From the NCBI GenBank assembly GCA_964429195.1, contig CAYSBC010000028.1, positions 1 to 24,443 of the forward strand: 24,443 bases of DNA, in the 5' to 3' direction. The notes under the pieces are model-generated. The model had not been told where the DNA came from. It saw nothing but the letters and a program-made list of their open reading frames with translations, and did no database searches. This DNA is from JBBAFM01 sp041655415 (GTDB lineage: Bacteria > Bacillota > Clostridia > Peptostreptococcales > JAAYPU01). Positions 14,352-22,366 of this stretch are shown here, one piece after another (the stretch's first letter is position 1; each line of letters begins with the position of its first letter). Position numbers and translations under genes: made by a program.

Positions 14352-15398
14352 ATGAGTGACAATAAGGATATGTTTAAGATGTTTTTAGAGGCACAACAAG
14401 AGACAGCAAAAATATGGCAAGATATGCTAGAAAAGACTATACAAAATAAGGAAGACGATATGGGGATGCAAGGCTTTTTTAATCCTAAGGAGTATTTTGA
14501 AAACATGACTGAAATGAGTAAAAAATTTTATAAGGCTTATACCGGTGAACCCAAACAGCTCTTCGCTAAACTTCAGGAGAGCCAAAAGGCTTATCAGAAT
14601 GTCTATAAAGCTTGGCTTAAATTAAACGAGGAAAACTTTAAACCTAGTGTGGAATTTGCTAACAAAATCTATGAGGAATGGAATGCTCAATTTTCAGAGC
14701 AGATGAAAAGCAATTATTTGTCTTATCTACCTGAATCCATGAAGACAATGGTTGAAGAGTCTGTTTCACTCATGGAATCCTATCGCCAGGCCGCGGAAAA
14801 ACTTTGGGCACCTTGGTTTGAAAACAAGGACGAATTTTTTGAGAATTTCATGACAAACACAACTTATGATCCACATGCCTATTTGGAATTTCTAAAGGTT
14901 TGGAAAGAAAACTACAAAGATACCTTTAGTAAACTGATCAATATCCCGACGATGGGCTTTAATAGGGAATTTTTAGATAAACAATCCGACAACTTTGATA
15001 AGTTTATTCAGTTTAGCACCTTAATCAGTGAGGTCTTGGCTCATATTTATAAAATTGGTCAGGATACCATGAAAAAAGTCATTGCTGATTATATTGAATT
15101 ATATAACGAAGGCAAGAGTCCAAGATCCTTTGACGATTTTTACAGGTTCTGGGCAAAAGAAATAGGTGATGCACTGGATACCCTTTACTTTTCACCAGAT
15201 TTTAGTAAATTAGTTGGTCATACCCTTAAGGCCATGACTGAACTAAAAAAAGAATCAGATAAACTATGGGAAAAATATTTAGAATATTTACCTATCCCTA
15301 AAAACTCAGATATGAATAGTCTCTACAAATCTGTTTATGACTTAAGAAAAGAAGTTCAGGCACTCAGGAAAGAGGTTCAAGCACTTAAACAATTATAA
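14352..15398 (+). CDS. phaE: Class III polyhydroxyalkanoate synthase subunit PhaE
   Basis: 348-residue PhaE-type subunit, non-catalytic partner required by class III PhaC. It is almost entirely helical and rich in Trp, Tyr, Lys and Glu, with no catalytic motif. The C-terminus is a coiled coil with an exact heptad duplication (RKEVQAL twice, residues 332-345), a hallmark position in PhaE where the tail helps contact PhaC. Length is close to Allochromatium PhaE (about 357). ATG 14352 follows AAGGGGAGG. phaC begins 21 bp after its stop, so the two form an operon. No gene for 3-hydroxyacyl-CoA supply (phaA, phaB, phaJ) is in the window. Confidence 0.88.
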   Translation: MSDNKDMFKMFLEAQQETAKIWQDMLEKTIQNKEDDMGMQGFFNPKEYFENMTEMSKKFYKAYTGEPKQLFAKLQESQKAYQNVYKAWLKLNEENFKPSVEFANKIYEEWNAQFSEQMKSNYLSYLPESMKTMVEESVSLMESYRQAAEKLWAPWFENKDEFFENFMTNTTYDPHAYLEFLKVWKENYKDTFSKLINIPTMGFNREFLDKQSDNFDKFIQFSTLISEVLAHIYKIGQDTMKKVIADYIELYNEGKSPRSFDDFYRFWAKEIGDALDTLYFSPDFSKLVGHTLKAMTELKKESDKLWEKYLEYLPIPKNSDMNSLYKSVYDLRKEVQALRKEVQALKQL

Positions 15399-15419
15399 TA
15401 GAATACGGAGGTAAAAAGA

Positions 15420-16520
15420 ATGGAAAACAAAGCAGAGTCTACAAAATCTAACTTTATGGATCATAATATCTATGCGGAATATATGACCGCTATATTGCAA
15501 AAACAGAAAAAATTAACGGATGGATTAGATGTGCTCATGAACATCGAATATGATGAGCGTTATAAAACACCAAAAGAACTCATCTATGAAGAAAATAAAA
15601 TGAAGATTTATCATTACAATCAATCTAAGGCTAAGAAAAAAGTAAAGGTTCCTACTCTTATTCTTTATGCCATGATGAATAGACCTTATGTCATGGATTT
15701 ACAAAGTGAAAAAAGCTTTATTAATAAACTCTTGGATGAAGGACTGGATCTTTATATTTTAGACTGGGGCTACCCGACAGCAGATGACCGTTACATAACC
15801 GTAGAGGATTATATTGAGGGCTACCTTGGCAATGCCATCGATTTTATCATGGAAAAAACAGGTTCCAAGCAAATTAACCTTTTATCCAAATGCCAGGGAG
15901 GAACCTATGGCGCAATTTATGCCTCTTTATATCCTGAAAAAATTAAGAATTTAGTGACCATTGCTTCTCCTTTTGACTTCGATATAGAAGAGGGCTTGCT
16001 TTTCAAATGGTCCAAAGACATGGATGTTGATAGCTTAGTTGATGCCTATGGAATCATCCCAGGCGACTTCCTCAATGCATGCTTTGTATCCCTTAGACCT
16101 TACAGCTTGCTTGTGGATAAATATATAGCTGTTGTTAATGTGCTAGATAATCCTGCAGCACTTAAGGATTTTCTAAATATGGAAAGTTGGATATTTGATA
16201 GCCCGGGGCAAGCAGGCGAAGCCTATCGTAAATATATGAAAGATTTATGGCAGGATAATAAATTGATTAAAGGCGAATTTTACTTGGGAGACAAGAAAAT
16301 CGACTTAAAAAATATCACTATGCCACTCTTAAATGTAGTTGGAGAAAAAGATAATCTCATTCCTCCTTCTGCCTCTATTCCATTAAACGATATCGTGGCA
16401 AGTGAGGATAAGGAACTCGTTAAATATCCTCTGGGCCATGCCGGAATAGTAGCTAGTACACTTTCGCAAAAAGAAGTGGCACCGAAAGTAGCTCAGTGGA
16501 TTATTAAAAGAAGTAAATAG
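15420..16520 (+). CDS. phaC: Class III polyhydroxyalkanoate synthase subunit PhaC
   Basis: 366-residue alpha/beta-hydrolase-fold PHA synthase that polymerises (R)-3-hydroxyacyl-CoA into storage polyester at granule surfaces. The catalytic triad is C158, D311 and H340; the spacings (153 and 29) equal those of Allochromatium vinosum PhaC (C149, D302, H331). Supporting motifs: LDWGYPTADDR around 114-124, VVGEKDNLIPP at 306-316, and GHAGIV at 339-344. The lipase-like box reads SKCQGG, with Ser where most synthases have Gly (GxCxGG). The short length and lack of the long N-terminal region of classes I/II fit class III. ATG 15420 follows CGGAGG. It is downstream of phaE in an operon and ends before a strong hairpin. 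Confidence 0.93.
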   Translation: MENKAESTKSNFMDHNIYAEYMTAILQKQKKLTDGLDVLMNIEYDERYKTPKELIYEENKMKIYHYNQSKAKKKVKVPTLILYAMMNRPYVMDLQSEKSFINKLLDEGLDLYILDWGYPTADDRYITVEDYIEGYLGNAIDFIMEKTGSKQINLLSKCQGGTYGAIYASLYPEKIKNLVTIASPFDFDIEEGLLFKWSKDMDVDSLVDAYGIIPGDFLNACFVSLRPYSLLVDKYIAVVNVLDNPAALKDFLNMESWIFDSPGQAGEAYRKYMKDLWQDNKLIKGEFYLGDKKIDLKNITMPLLNVVGEKDNLIPPSASIPLNDIVASEDKELVKYPLGHAGIVASTLSQKEVAPKVAQWIIKRSK

Positions 16521-16568
16521 CAAAAATTGACGTGACGCTCCAAAAATTAAAACATAAATAAAATGAAC

Positions 16569-16606
16569 ACAAAAGGTCTTCTCTTGGTAGTCGACCTTTT
16601 GTATAT
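16569..16606. terminator. Bidirectional terminator between phaC and mgtE
   Basis: Perfect 10-bp arms ACAAAAGGTC (16569-16578) and GACCTTTTGT (16593-16602) with a 14-nt loop lie between convergent phaC and mgtE. The T-rich stem end serves the plus strand; on the minus strand GTTCATTTTATTT follows. Confidence 0.75.
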
Positions 16607-16616
16607 TAAGTTAAAT

Positions 16617-17951
16617 TTATATGCCCAATAGCCGTGTGGCTGTTGTAAAATAAATCATAAGAGCTACAGCATCAACGATTGTTGTTATGAGTGGCCCTGC
16701 CATAATAGCGGGGTCAAGCTTAATTTTTTTTGCTATCATAGGTAATATGCCTCCAACAACTTTGGCTAATACAACTGTAAAAAACAGGGTAAATGATACC
16801 GTTACGCATATTAATATCTCCGTTTTATCAAAATAATATAACTTTAAAAAATTGACGGCTGATAAAACTATTCCAACAACGCTGCTTACTCCTAGTTCTT
16901 TACCCAAAACCTTTAGAATATCATTAGTTTTTAGTTCTCCCAAGGCTAATCCCCTTATTATCAGGGTTGAAGACTGGGAGCCGGAATTTCCACCTGTATC
17001 CATAAGCATGGGTATAAATGATGCAAGTACCATAACTGACAACAATGTATCCTCAAATCTTTTGATGATACCCCCTGTGAAGGTTGCAGAAATCATTAAT
17101 ATTAAAAGCCAAGGTATCCTATGCTTTGCTAATTCCCATGCACTTGTCTTTAAATATTCTTTTTCCAGCGGTTGCATAGCAGCCATCTTCTGGAAGTCCT
17201 CAGTGTTCTCTTGATCGATGACATCTAATATATCATCTACTGTTACTATGCCGACTAATCTGTTCTCGTTGTCAACAACAGGCATAACGATATAATCATA
17301 TTTTTTGAACAGCATTGCGATTTCTTCTTGATCATCATGAGTCTTTATATACAAGCCATCTGTTTCCATGATGTCTTTAAGAACTTCTGATTCCTCACTA
17401 AGTATTAATTTTCTAATCGAAATAAAACCTTCAAGTACTCTTTTGCTATCCATAACATAGCAGGTATCAATAGTGGCTTTATCAATTCCGGTTTTCTTAA
17501 TATGCTCAATGGCTTCTTTTACCGTCATTTCTTTTTTCAAGTCCACATATTCAATAGTCATTATACTTCCTGCTGAGTCCTCAGGATAGTTTAAGAATTG
17601 GTTAATCAGTGTTCTTTTTTCATTGTCTGTATTGATGAGAATCTTCTTTACAACATTTGCAGGCATTTCTTCTAGAAAATCAATTGCATCATCAAGGAAT
17701 AGTTCATTCAAAATATCCTGAATTTCTTTATCCGTAATCGATTCAACAACGTATCTTTGAAGTTCATAGGACATATGTGAAAATACATCCGATGCAATTT
17801 CTTTTGGTAACATCCTAAAAATTATTAATATTTTACGTTGTTCAACTTCCTCAAACAACTGTGCGATGTCCACTGTATTTTTGTTAACAATTTCTTTTCT
17901 TGCCTCAATATATTTGTCCTGCTCAATAAGATTGAGAATTTTTTTATTCAT
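16617..17951 (-). CDS. mgtE: Magnesium transporter MgtE
   Basis: 444-residue MgtE Mg2+ channel. The N-terminal helical MgtE_N domain (about 1-130) is followed by two CBS domains (about 131-255; YDYIVMPVVDNENRLVGIVTVDDILDVI-like pattern), which close the pore when cytosolic Mg2+ is high. Five membrane helices follow from about 275 to the end, with DTGGNSGSQSST and the pore Asp in TTIVDAVALMIYF. Length is normal. ATG 17951 follows AAAGGAGGG. It lies 55 bp after the tail reading that follows the assembly gap, too close for an M-box Mg riboswitch. It therefore seems co-transcribed with whatever precedes it, which the gap partly hides. Confidence 0.95.
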   Translation of the reverse strand: MNKKILNLIEQDKYIEARKEIVNKNTVDIAQLFEEVEQRKILIIFRMLPKEIASDVFSHMSYELQRYVVESITDKEIQDILNELFLDDAIDFLEEMPANVVKKILINTDNEKRTLINQFLNYPEDSAGSIMTIEYVDLKKEMTVKEAIEHIKKTGIDKATIDTCYVMDSKRVLEGFISIRKLILSEESEVLKDIMETDGLYIKTHDDQEEIAMLFKKYDYIVMPVVDNENRLVGIVTVDDILDVIDQENTEDFQKMAAMQPLEKEYLKTSAWELAKHRIPWLLILMISATFTGGIIKRFEDTLLSVMVLASFIPMLMDTGGNSGSQSSTLIIRGLALGELKTNDILKVLGKELGVSSVVGIVLSAVNFLKLYYFDKTEILICVTVSFTLFFTVVLAKVVGGILPMIAKKIKLDPAIMAGPLITTIVDAVALMIYFTTATRLLGI

Positions 17952-18006
17952 TTGTGGCCCTCCTTTAACAGAGCCACACCTTTTAAACAGCAGTTATGGC
18001 TCCTCT

Positions 18007-18882
18007 TTATACATTATTAATAATACGGGAATAATTATCAGGTTCAGGATGAGAATCCATAACTACCACCTCANNNNNNNNNNNNNNNNNNNNNNNNNNN
18101 NNNNNNNNNNNNNNNNNNNNNNNNNNNNNNNNNNNNNNNNNNNNNNNNNNNNNNNNNNNNNNNNNNNNNNNNNCCTCTACATGAGTCCCCTCAATGTAAA
18201 CACTATTTGGAATCCTTTCTGATAGGCCTTTGTACAAAGTAATCGTATCGCCGGGCAAAGACTCATTAAGATAGTTAATCTCAATAGAATGGATATTATA
18301 CTTCTTGTGTTCATCTAAATTAAAGCAATCTGTTACAAAATCAACATATTTTGCATTGTTTAAATGCTCGTATACATCAATATCGCTATAACCGACAACT
18401 CTTTTATGGACTAATTGAAGCTCGGCATTTGCTTTTAATCCCCCAAGCTTAGCATCTATGGTTTTTTCCTCTATAAACACAAGATCCTTTGAAAATACTG
18501 AATCAGCCCTCTTCGGCTTTCTAGTATTCACATCCATGACAACCCAAGTAGAAATTGCTCTGATAAGGATATTTCCCTTGGAGTCCTTCACTAAAAAGTT
18601 TCTCATGCATTCAATCTTGTTAGGCCTATTCGCCCATGTTTCTAAGGTAATTTTATCACCCCATAATGGATATTTTTCTATATCCACTCTCATCCTAGCT
18701 AAAACCCATATGGCATTATGCCTCTCAAGCATATTTCCCATGCCTACTCCGAGGTTGTCTGCATGTAAAACTGCTATATCTTGAAAATAAACAAATAATG
18801 AACCTAGCTTTATTCTTTTACTAAAATCCACATGACTGACATCTACTTCATAATCTTTACTATATAATGAAACCGGTTCCAC
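18007..18882 (-). CDS. Acyl-ACP thioesterase (interrupted by assembly gap)
   Basis: Acyl-ACP thioesterase of the FatA/FatB hot-dog family, which releases fatty acid from acyl carrier protein. The visible 236 residues (18882 to 18174) contain the first hot-dog domain and the second with catalytic motif DVYEHLNNAKYVDF (D169, H173, N175/N176). Start is a GTG at 18882 with AAGGGG 8 nt upstream. A 100-N gap follows, so the C-terminal end is not known. Family members are about 245-250 residues; reading through the gap at face value gives 291. The 21 codons after the gap (EVVVMDSHPEPDNYS... to the TAA at 18007) may therefore not belong to this gene. Probably upstream of mgtE in the same transcript. 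Confidence 0.8.
   Translation of the reverse strand: MEPVSLYSKDYEVDVSHVDFSKRIKLGSLFVYFQDIAVLHADNLGVGMGNMLERHNAIWVLARMRVDIEKYPLWGDKITLETWANRPNKIECMRNFLVKDSKGNILIRAISTWVVMDVNTRKPKRADSVFSKDLVFIEEKTIDAKLGGLKANAELQLVHKRVVGYSDIDVYEHLNNAKYVDFVTDCFNLDEHKKYNIHSIEINYLNESLPGDTITLYKGLSERIPNSVYIEGTHVEXXXXXXXXXXXXXXXXXXXXXXXXXXXXXXXXXXEVVVMDSHPEPDNYSRIINNV
18074..18173. other. Assembly gap (100 N)
   Basis: Exactly 100 N, the usual placeholder for a gap of unknown length. Whole genes could be missing between the thioesterase and the tail reading before mgtE. Confidence 0.99.
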
Positions 18883-19180
18883 TCTATTACCCCTTCCCTA
18901 AATCAATGATATTCATATGTAAATATTTCAATAAGAGTAAAAACATAGAAAAACACTTTCTTTAAATACAAGTTTATTATTATTATAATAGCATAAAAAT
19001 AACAAAAATGCTTATAAGCTATATGGAAGTATTCTGAGAACATCTACTATCTGCGTGGGATAAAGCAGAAATTGGGAAAAAATAAACAAAAGATAAATCG
19101 GCAGGTATGATTGCTATCCTGCCGGTTTGTTGTTTCGCCATATTCAATAAGTTTTCTTGCGGTTTTTAAACCACTTTTTT
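18883..19180. other. 298-bp intergenic region, thioesterase / alcohol dehydrogenase
   Basis: No gene seen. It contains the alcohol dehydrogenase terminator (19092-19124). A minus-strand TATAAT at 18987-18982, about 100 bp before the thioesterase start, has no convincing -35. Confidence 0.5.
19092..19124 (-). terminator. Terminator of the alcohol dehydrogenase gene
   Basis: CGGCAGG (19099-19105) pairs perfectly with CCTGCCG (19118-19124), 12-nt loop. On the minus strand ATTTATCTTTTG follows, which is T-rich but not an unbroken run. Confidence 0.65.
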
Positions 19181-20254
19181 CTATAATGAGTCGTTATAAG
19201 AAATTGTGACGACAGGCTTAATCAGGTCAGCCGGTTTGTTCTTCATAAGTTCCAATGCCTCAGGAATACTGTCAAATCCTTCAAATTTATGGGTCAGCAT
19301 ACCTGAAACATCCAATCTGCCGTTCATGATTAAATTAGCAAGTCGCTCTGTACGCATACGTCCAGCTGGCATTAAACCTCCAACTACTTGTATATGTCCC
19401 ATGCCTACACCCCATGCTTCTCTTGGTATTTTTACAAAGTCACCACTACCGAGATAGTTGACATTCGAAATAATTCCACCTGGCTTAATGGATTTTACCG
19501 CTTCGATAAATGTATCCACATCTCCGCCGGCAACAATAACTTTATCAACACCTTTGCCATTGGTAAGTTGCATGACTTGTTCATCAATAGGTCCATTTTT
19601 ATAGCTGATAATATCCGTTGCTCCGTATTCTTTAGCTAAGGCTATGCAATTTGGCCTTGTTCCAACAGCTAAAATCCTTCCGGCGCCTCTAAGGGCTGCA
19701 CCGGCTACTGACATCAGACCAACCGGCCCAATACCTATAACGAGTACGTCTTCTCCATATGTGACTTGTGCAAGTTCTACGCCATGGAATCCGGTAGGGA
19801 CCATATCGCTAATCATTGTAGCTGCAGCCGGATCCAACCCTTCAGGTAGTAAGGCTAAATTGGCATCCGCCTCATTGACATGAAATAATTCTGCAAATAC
19901 ACCATCTTTAAAGTTAGAAAACTTCCAACCTCCAAGTGTACCCCCTGAGTGCATTGCAAAACCACGTTGTGCTTCTAAAGAACCCCAATCCGGGGTAATA
20001 GCAGGTACAAGTACCTTATCACCTACCTTGAAGTCTTTAACCAGCTGTCCGACTTCTACAATTTGTCCAACCGCTTCATGCCCAAGAATCATGTCCGTTC
20101 TTTCACCAACTGCTCCCTCATAAACCGTATGTATATCGGATGTGCATGGAGCTACTGCTATTGGCCGACATATAGCATCAAGGGGCCCACATTTTGGAGC
20201 TTCTTTTTCAACCCAGCCTGTTTCACCTATCTTTTTCATTGCAAAGCCTTTCAT
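19181..20254 (-). CDS. adh: NADP-type zinc secondary alcohol dehydrogenase
   Basis: 357-residue medium-chain dehydrogenase, closely similar along its length to the NADP-dependent isopropanol dehydrogenase of Clostridium beijerinckii and the Thermoanaerobacter enzyme. Catalytic zinc ligands C37, H59 and D150 are at the same numbers. The NADP-binding set is kept (G198, T199 for Ser, R200, Y218). Rossmann motif GIGPVG lies at 174-179. It interconverts ketones/aldehydes and secondary or primary alcohols with NADP(H), e.g. acetone and 2-propanol. It is about 5 residues longer at the C-terminus than the C. beijerinckii protein. ATG 20254 follows AAGGAGGG. It is monocistronic, with a promoter carrying a duplicated -10 block and an inverted repeat at the start site. 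Confidence 0.93.
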   Translation of the reverse strand: MKGFAMKKIGETGWVEKEAPKCGPLDAICRPIAVAPCTSDIHTVYEGAVGERTDMILGHEAVGQIVEVGQLVKDFKVGDKVLVPAITPDWGSLEAQRGFAMHSGGTLGGWKFSNFKDGVFAELFHVNEADANLALLPEGLDPAAATMISDMVPTGFHGVELAQVTYGEDVLVIGIGPVGLMSVAGAALRGAGRILAVGTRPNCIALAKEYGATDIISYKNGPIDEQVMQLTNGKGVDKVIVAGGDVDTFIEAVKSIKPGGIISNVNYLGSGDFVKIPREAWGVGMGHIQVVGGLMPAGRMRTERLANLIMNGRLDVSGMLTHKFEGFDSIPEALELMKNKPADLIKPVVTISYNDSL

Positions 20255-20340
20255 CGAAATCCCTCCTTAGCATTTTATTTATCTTAAAATGCCCTTATCT
20301 CTTTTTTTTCTTTATGCATCTTATTGCAAGATTTTCATTG

Positions 20341-20365
20341 AACGAAAAGAATAACTCTTTTCGTT
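20341..20365. promoter_or_regulatory. Inverted repeat at the adh transcription start
   Basis: Perfect 10-bp arms AACGAAAAGA (20341-20350) and TCTTTTCGTT (20356-20365) around ATAAC. Just downstream of the promoter in the minus direction, it could be a repressor operator or a 5' hairpin. Confidence 0.6.
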
Positions 20366-20405
20366 ATTATTATAACAATCCACCTTATTATTATAACAAT
20401 CCACC
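20364..20405 (-). repeat. Exact 21-bp tandem duplication carrying the adh -10
   Basis: The 21-bp unit at 20364-20384 is repeated exactly at 20385-20405. Each copy holds a TATAAT in the minus direction and a TTGTTA that matches half of the clostridial Rex consensus. Only the upstream copy is correctly spaced from a -35. Confidence 0.8.
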
Positions 20406-20417
20406 CCATAATGTCAA
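20390..20417 (-). promoter_or_regulatory. adh promoter
   Basis: Minus strand TTGACA (20417-20412), 16-bp spacer, TATAAT (20395-20390). A second TATAAT (20374-20369) from the tandem copy lacks its own -35. The leader is about 130 nt. Confidence 0.65.
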
Positions 20418-20469
20418 TGATTTTAAGCCCTTTTTAGATGAATAAAAGAGTCTCTATTTATTACCATCT

Positions 20470-20512
20470 AAAAATACACCCTCCATATTTTTCAATATCA
20501 GGTGTATTTTTT
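20470..20512. terminator. Terminator after the 62-residue gene
   Basis: Perfect 11-bp arms AAAAATACACC (20470-20480) and GGTGTATTTTT (20501-20511). They separate the small gene from the adh promoter; both strands end in T within the stem. Confidence 0.75.
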
Positions 20513-20528
20513 ACTTTCTCACTCTGCT

Positions 20529-20717
20529 TCACTCTTCATAGCGATCCATGAGTTCTTTTAATTGCCTTGCCTGCATACCGGATTCTTCAGCAAATATTTT
20601 AAATATACTGGCTACCTCTTCATTATCAACTTGCTTTGAAAACATCTCATAATCCCTTACATTCTCCTGGGCATCAAGTAGTTTTTTCATGAGCTTATCT
20701 CTTGTACTCATCTCCAT
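20529..20717 (-). CDS. Small helical protein, ferritin-like half-bundle, function unknown
   Basis: 62-residue protein preceded by GGAGGTG 7 nt before ATG 20717 and followed by its own terminator, so probably real. It should form two amphipathic helices (about 5-30 and 33-60). The pattern LLDAQENVRDYEMFSKQVDNEEVASIFKIF-type, then AEESGMQARQL, resembles half of a rubrerythrin/ferritin-like bundle. The ExxH metal motif is missing: Gln stands where His would be expected (EESGMQA), so iron binding is doubtful. It may dimerise into a four-helix bundle. The resemblance is by eye only, and no function is assigned. Confidence 0.65.
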   Translation of the reverse strand: MEMSTRDKLMKKLLDAQENVRDYEMFSKQVDNEEVASIFKIFAEESGMQARQLKELMDRYEE

Positions 20718-20813
20718 AGAAACACCTCCACTGTTTTTTCCAAAGATGTTTATATCTTTCCCATTTATGGCTATTACATTCGTAGTTTTTCATGCCTTCA
20801 GTACAATACACTT

Positions 20814-21641
20814 TTAATCTAAATCGAGTTTGTGGTTCAGAATCCAGATGGAACCAAAAGCATATGCAACAATCAAGACTAGGGCATAAATAATTGAAAC
20901 CACCATCAATCCATTGAATACATCAGTCAACTCTAGCAAAGAGCTTGGATTAACAGTATGCTCCAATTGTTGTAATTTCGGGATAAGCTCTTCCTTGACA
21001 GGGATAAACCTTACAGTGAACCACCCTAGAAACTGAATAAAGAATACTTCAAGCCAAGAGAAGGCAAAGAAGGAGAGTATCCCGGCAGGAATACGAAAGC
21101 GATTCAGCTGCTTGATATGAGCAATAGAACATGCCAAAAATAATTTTGCAATTTCCTTTACCGTAGATAGGATTACCGCTATAATCATTAGAATAATTGC
21201 AAATATACCATTGCTGCCGATAAAAGATAGCATTTCCCCGAATGCAACTGCAATTTCTGTTAAGGAAACCGCCCTCATATTCAATAGAAAGATAAAAAAA
21301 CCGAGCAATGCGACGATTCCTGTCAGTATGATCCATAAGGAACTGATCAGTAGCTTTGAGACAAGGATCTGAGGCGATGAAACCGGAAGCGTCATTGTCA
21401 GATAGCCCTCTTTTGAGAAAACATTGATATTGTATATCCGAAAGAGCATGATAATCATCACGACGATGGTTGCAATAACAACTGCTACCCCAAGGAATCC
21501 TGCTATCCCACTCACTAAAACATTGGACACATTTCTGAAGAGGAGGGGAATGATAAGAACACTGAGCAGGATAGCCAGGTAAGCTCCTGCGAACTCCCTC
21601 CAAGTGGATCGTAAATCATATTTTAATAATTTCCCTAACAT
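20814..21641 (-). CDS. ABC transporter permease
   Basis: 275-residue integral membrane protein with about six hydrophobic segments (roughly residues 18-35, 44-70, 95-120, 135-160, 185-210, 245-270), the layout of ABC-2-type permeases in YtrA-linked operons. KEGYLTMTLPVSSPQILVSKLL after the second segment is typical of this group. It starts within the end of the ATPase gene (7-bp overlap). It should pair with the ATPase to form an exporter; such GntR/ABC modules often respond to cell-envelope stress or antimicrobial peptides. The substrate cannot be told from sequence. Confidence 0.85.
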   Translation of the reverse strand: MLGKLLKYDLRSTWREFAGAYLAILLSVLIIPLLFRNVSNVLVSGIAGFLGVAVVIATIVVMIIMLFRIYNINVFSKEGYLTMTLPVSSPQILVSKLLISSLWIILTGIVALLGFFIFLLNMRAVSLTEIAVAFGEMLSFIGSNGIFAIILMIIAVILSTVKEIAKLFLACSIAHIKQLNRFRIPAGILSFFAFSWLEVFFIQFLGWFTVRFIPVKEELIPKLQQLEHTVNPSSLLELTDVFNGLMVVSIIYALVLIVAYAFGSIWILNHKLDLD

Positions 21642-22366
21642 TTGAATACCTCCCTAAATAATTCGTCGATTGATTTTCCTTTCTCCATCCTGATGTTATC
21701 AATATTTCCATTCAATACGACTTCTCCCTCTTTCAGGAAAACTACCGTATCAAAAATCTTCTCTACATCAGCAATGAGATGGGTTGATATAAAAATGGTT
21801 GCATCTTCACTATAATTCATAAGTATCGTATCTAGAATGTAATCTCTGGCAGCAGGGTCTACCCCACCGATGGGTTCATCCAAAATATATATTTGTGCTT
21901 CCCTTGACATGACAAGACATAACTGAAATTTTTCTATCATACCCTTGGACATGGTTTTTATCTTTTGTTTCTCATCAAGGCCTAGTCGTTTCACCATTTG
22001 AAGACATTTTTCTTCATTGAAGTCCAAATAAAAGCTCTTAAATAAGGCCATCATATCTAAAGGGCGCATCCAAGGACTAAAATAAGGGGTATCCGGCAAA
22101 TAGGACACCAAAGCTTTGGATTTTGGACCTATTTCTTTTTCATCAATCGTAACATCGCCTTGATAGTCGGTAAGCACTCCTGCTAAGATTTTCATCAGGG
22201 TTGTCTTGCCGCTGCCGTTAGGACCCAACAGACCAATAATACGTCCGGATTCCAAAGTTAAATTGATATTGGATAAAGCGGCTTTTTGATTGTAGTATTT
22301 CGTTAGGTTCCTAATTTTCACCAATTCTTTGTTACAAGGTTCCTGTATGTTTGTTTGAATGTTCAT
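21635..22366 (-). CDS. ABC transporter ATP-binding protein
   Basis: 243-residue ABC ATPase. Walker A GPNGSGKT at 48-55, signature MSKGMIEKFQLC at 139-150 (a divergent LSGGQ), Walker B YILDEP at 160-165, D-loop GGVD, switch His196. The Q-loop region reads SYLPDTPYF, with no Gln, as is usual in YtrB/BcrA-like exporters. It overlaps the gntR stop by 4 bp (ATGA) and the permease start by 7 bp, so the three genes are translationally coupled. It powers the adjacent permease. Confidence 0.93.
   Translation of the reverse strand: MNIQTNIQEPCNKELVKIRNLTKYYNQKAALSNINLTLESGRIIGLLGPNGSGKTTLMKILAGVLTDYQGDVTIDEKEIGPKSKALVSYLPDTPYFSPWMRPLDMMALFKSFYLDFNEEKCLQMVKRLGLDEKQKIKTMSKGMIEKFQLCLVMSREAQIYILDEPIGGVDPAARDYILDTILMNYSEDATIFISTHLIADVEKIFDTVVFLKEGEVVLNGNIDNIRMEKGKSIDELFREVFKC

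Noticed and set aside
17952..18006. M-box Mg2+ riboswitch upstream of mgtE
   Set aside because: Only 55 bp lie between the preceding reading frame and mgtE, far too short; only a 6-bp GAGCCA/TGGCTC stem without T-tract is present.
19154..19179. GGTTTTTAAACCACTTTTTT as a plus-strand terminator
   Set aside because: Loop of about 2 nt with a mismatch, and no plus-strand gene upstream.
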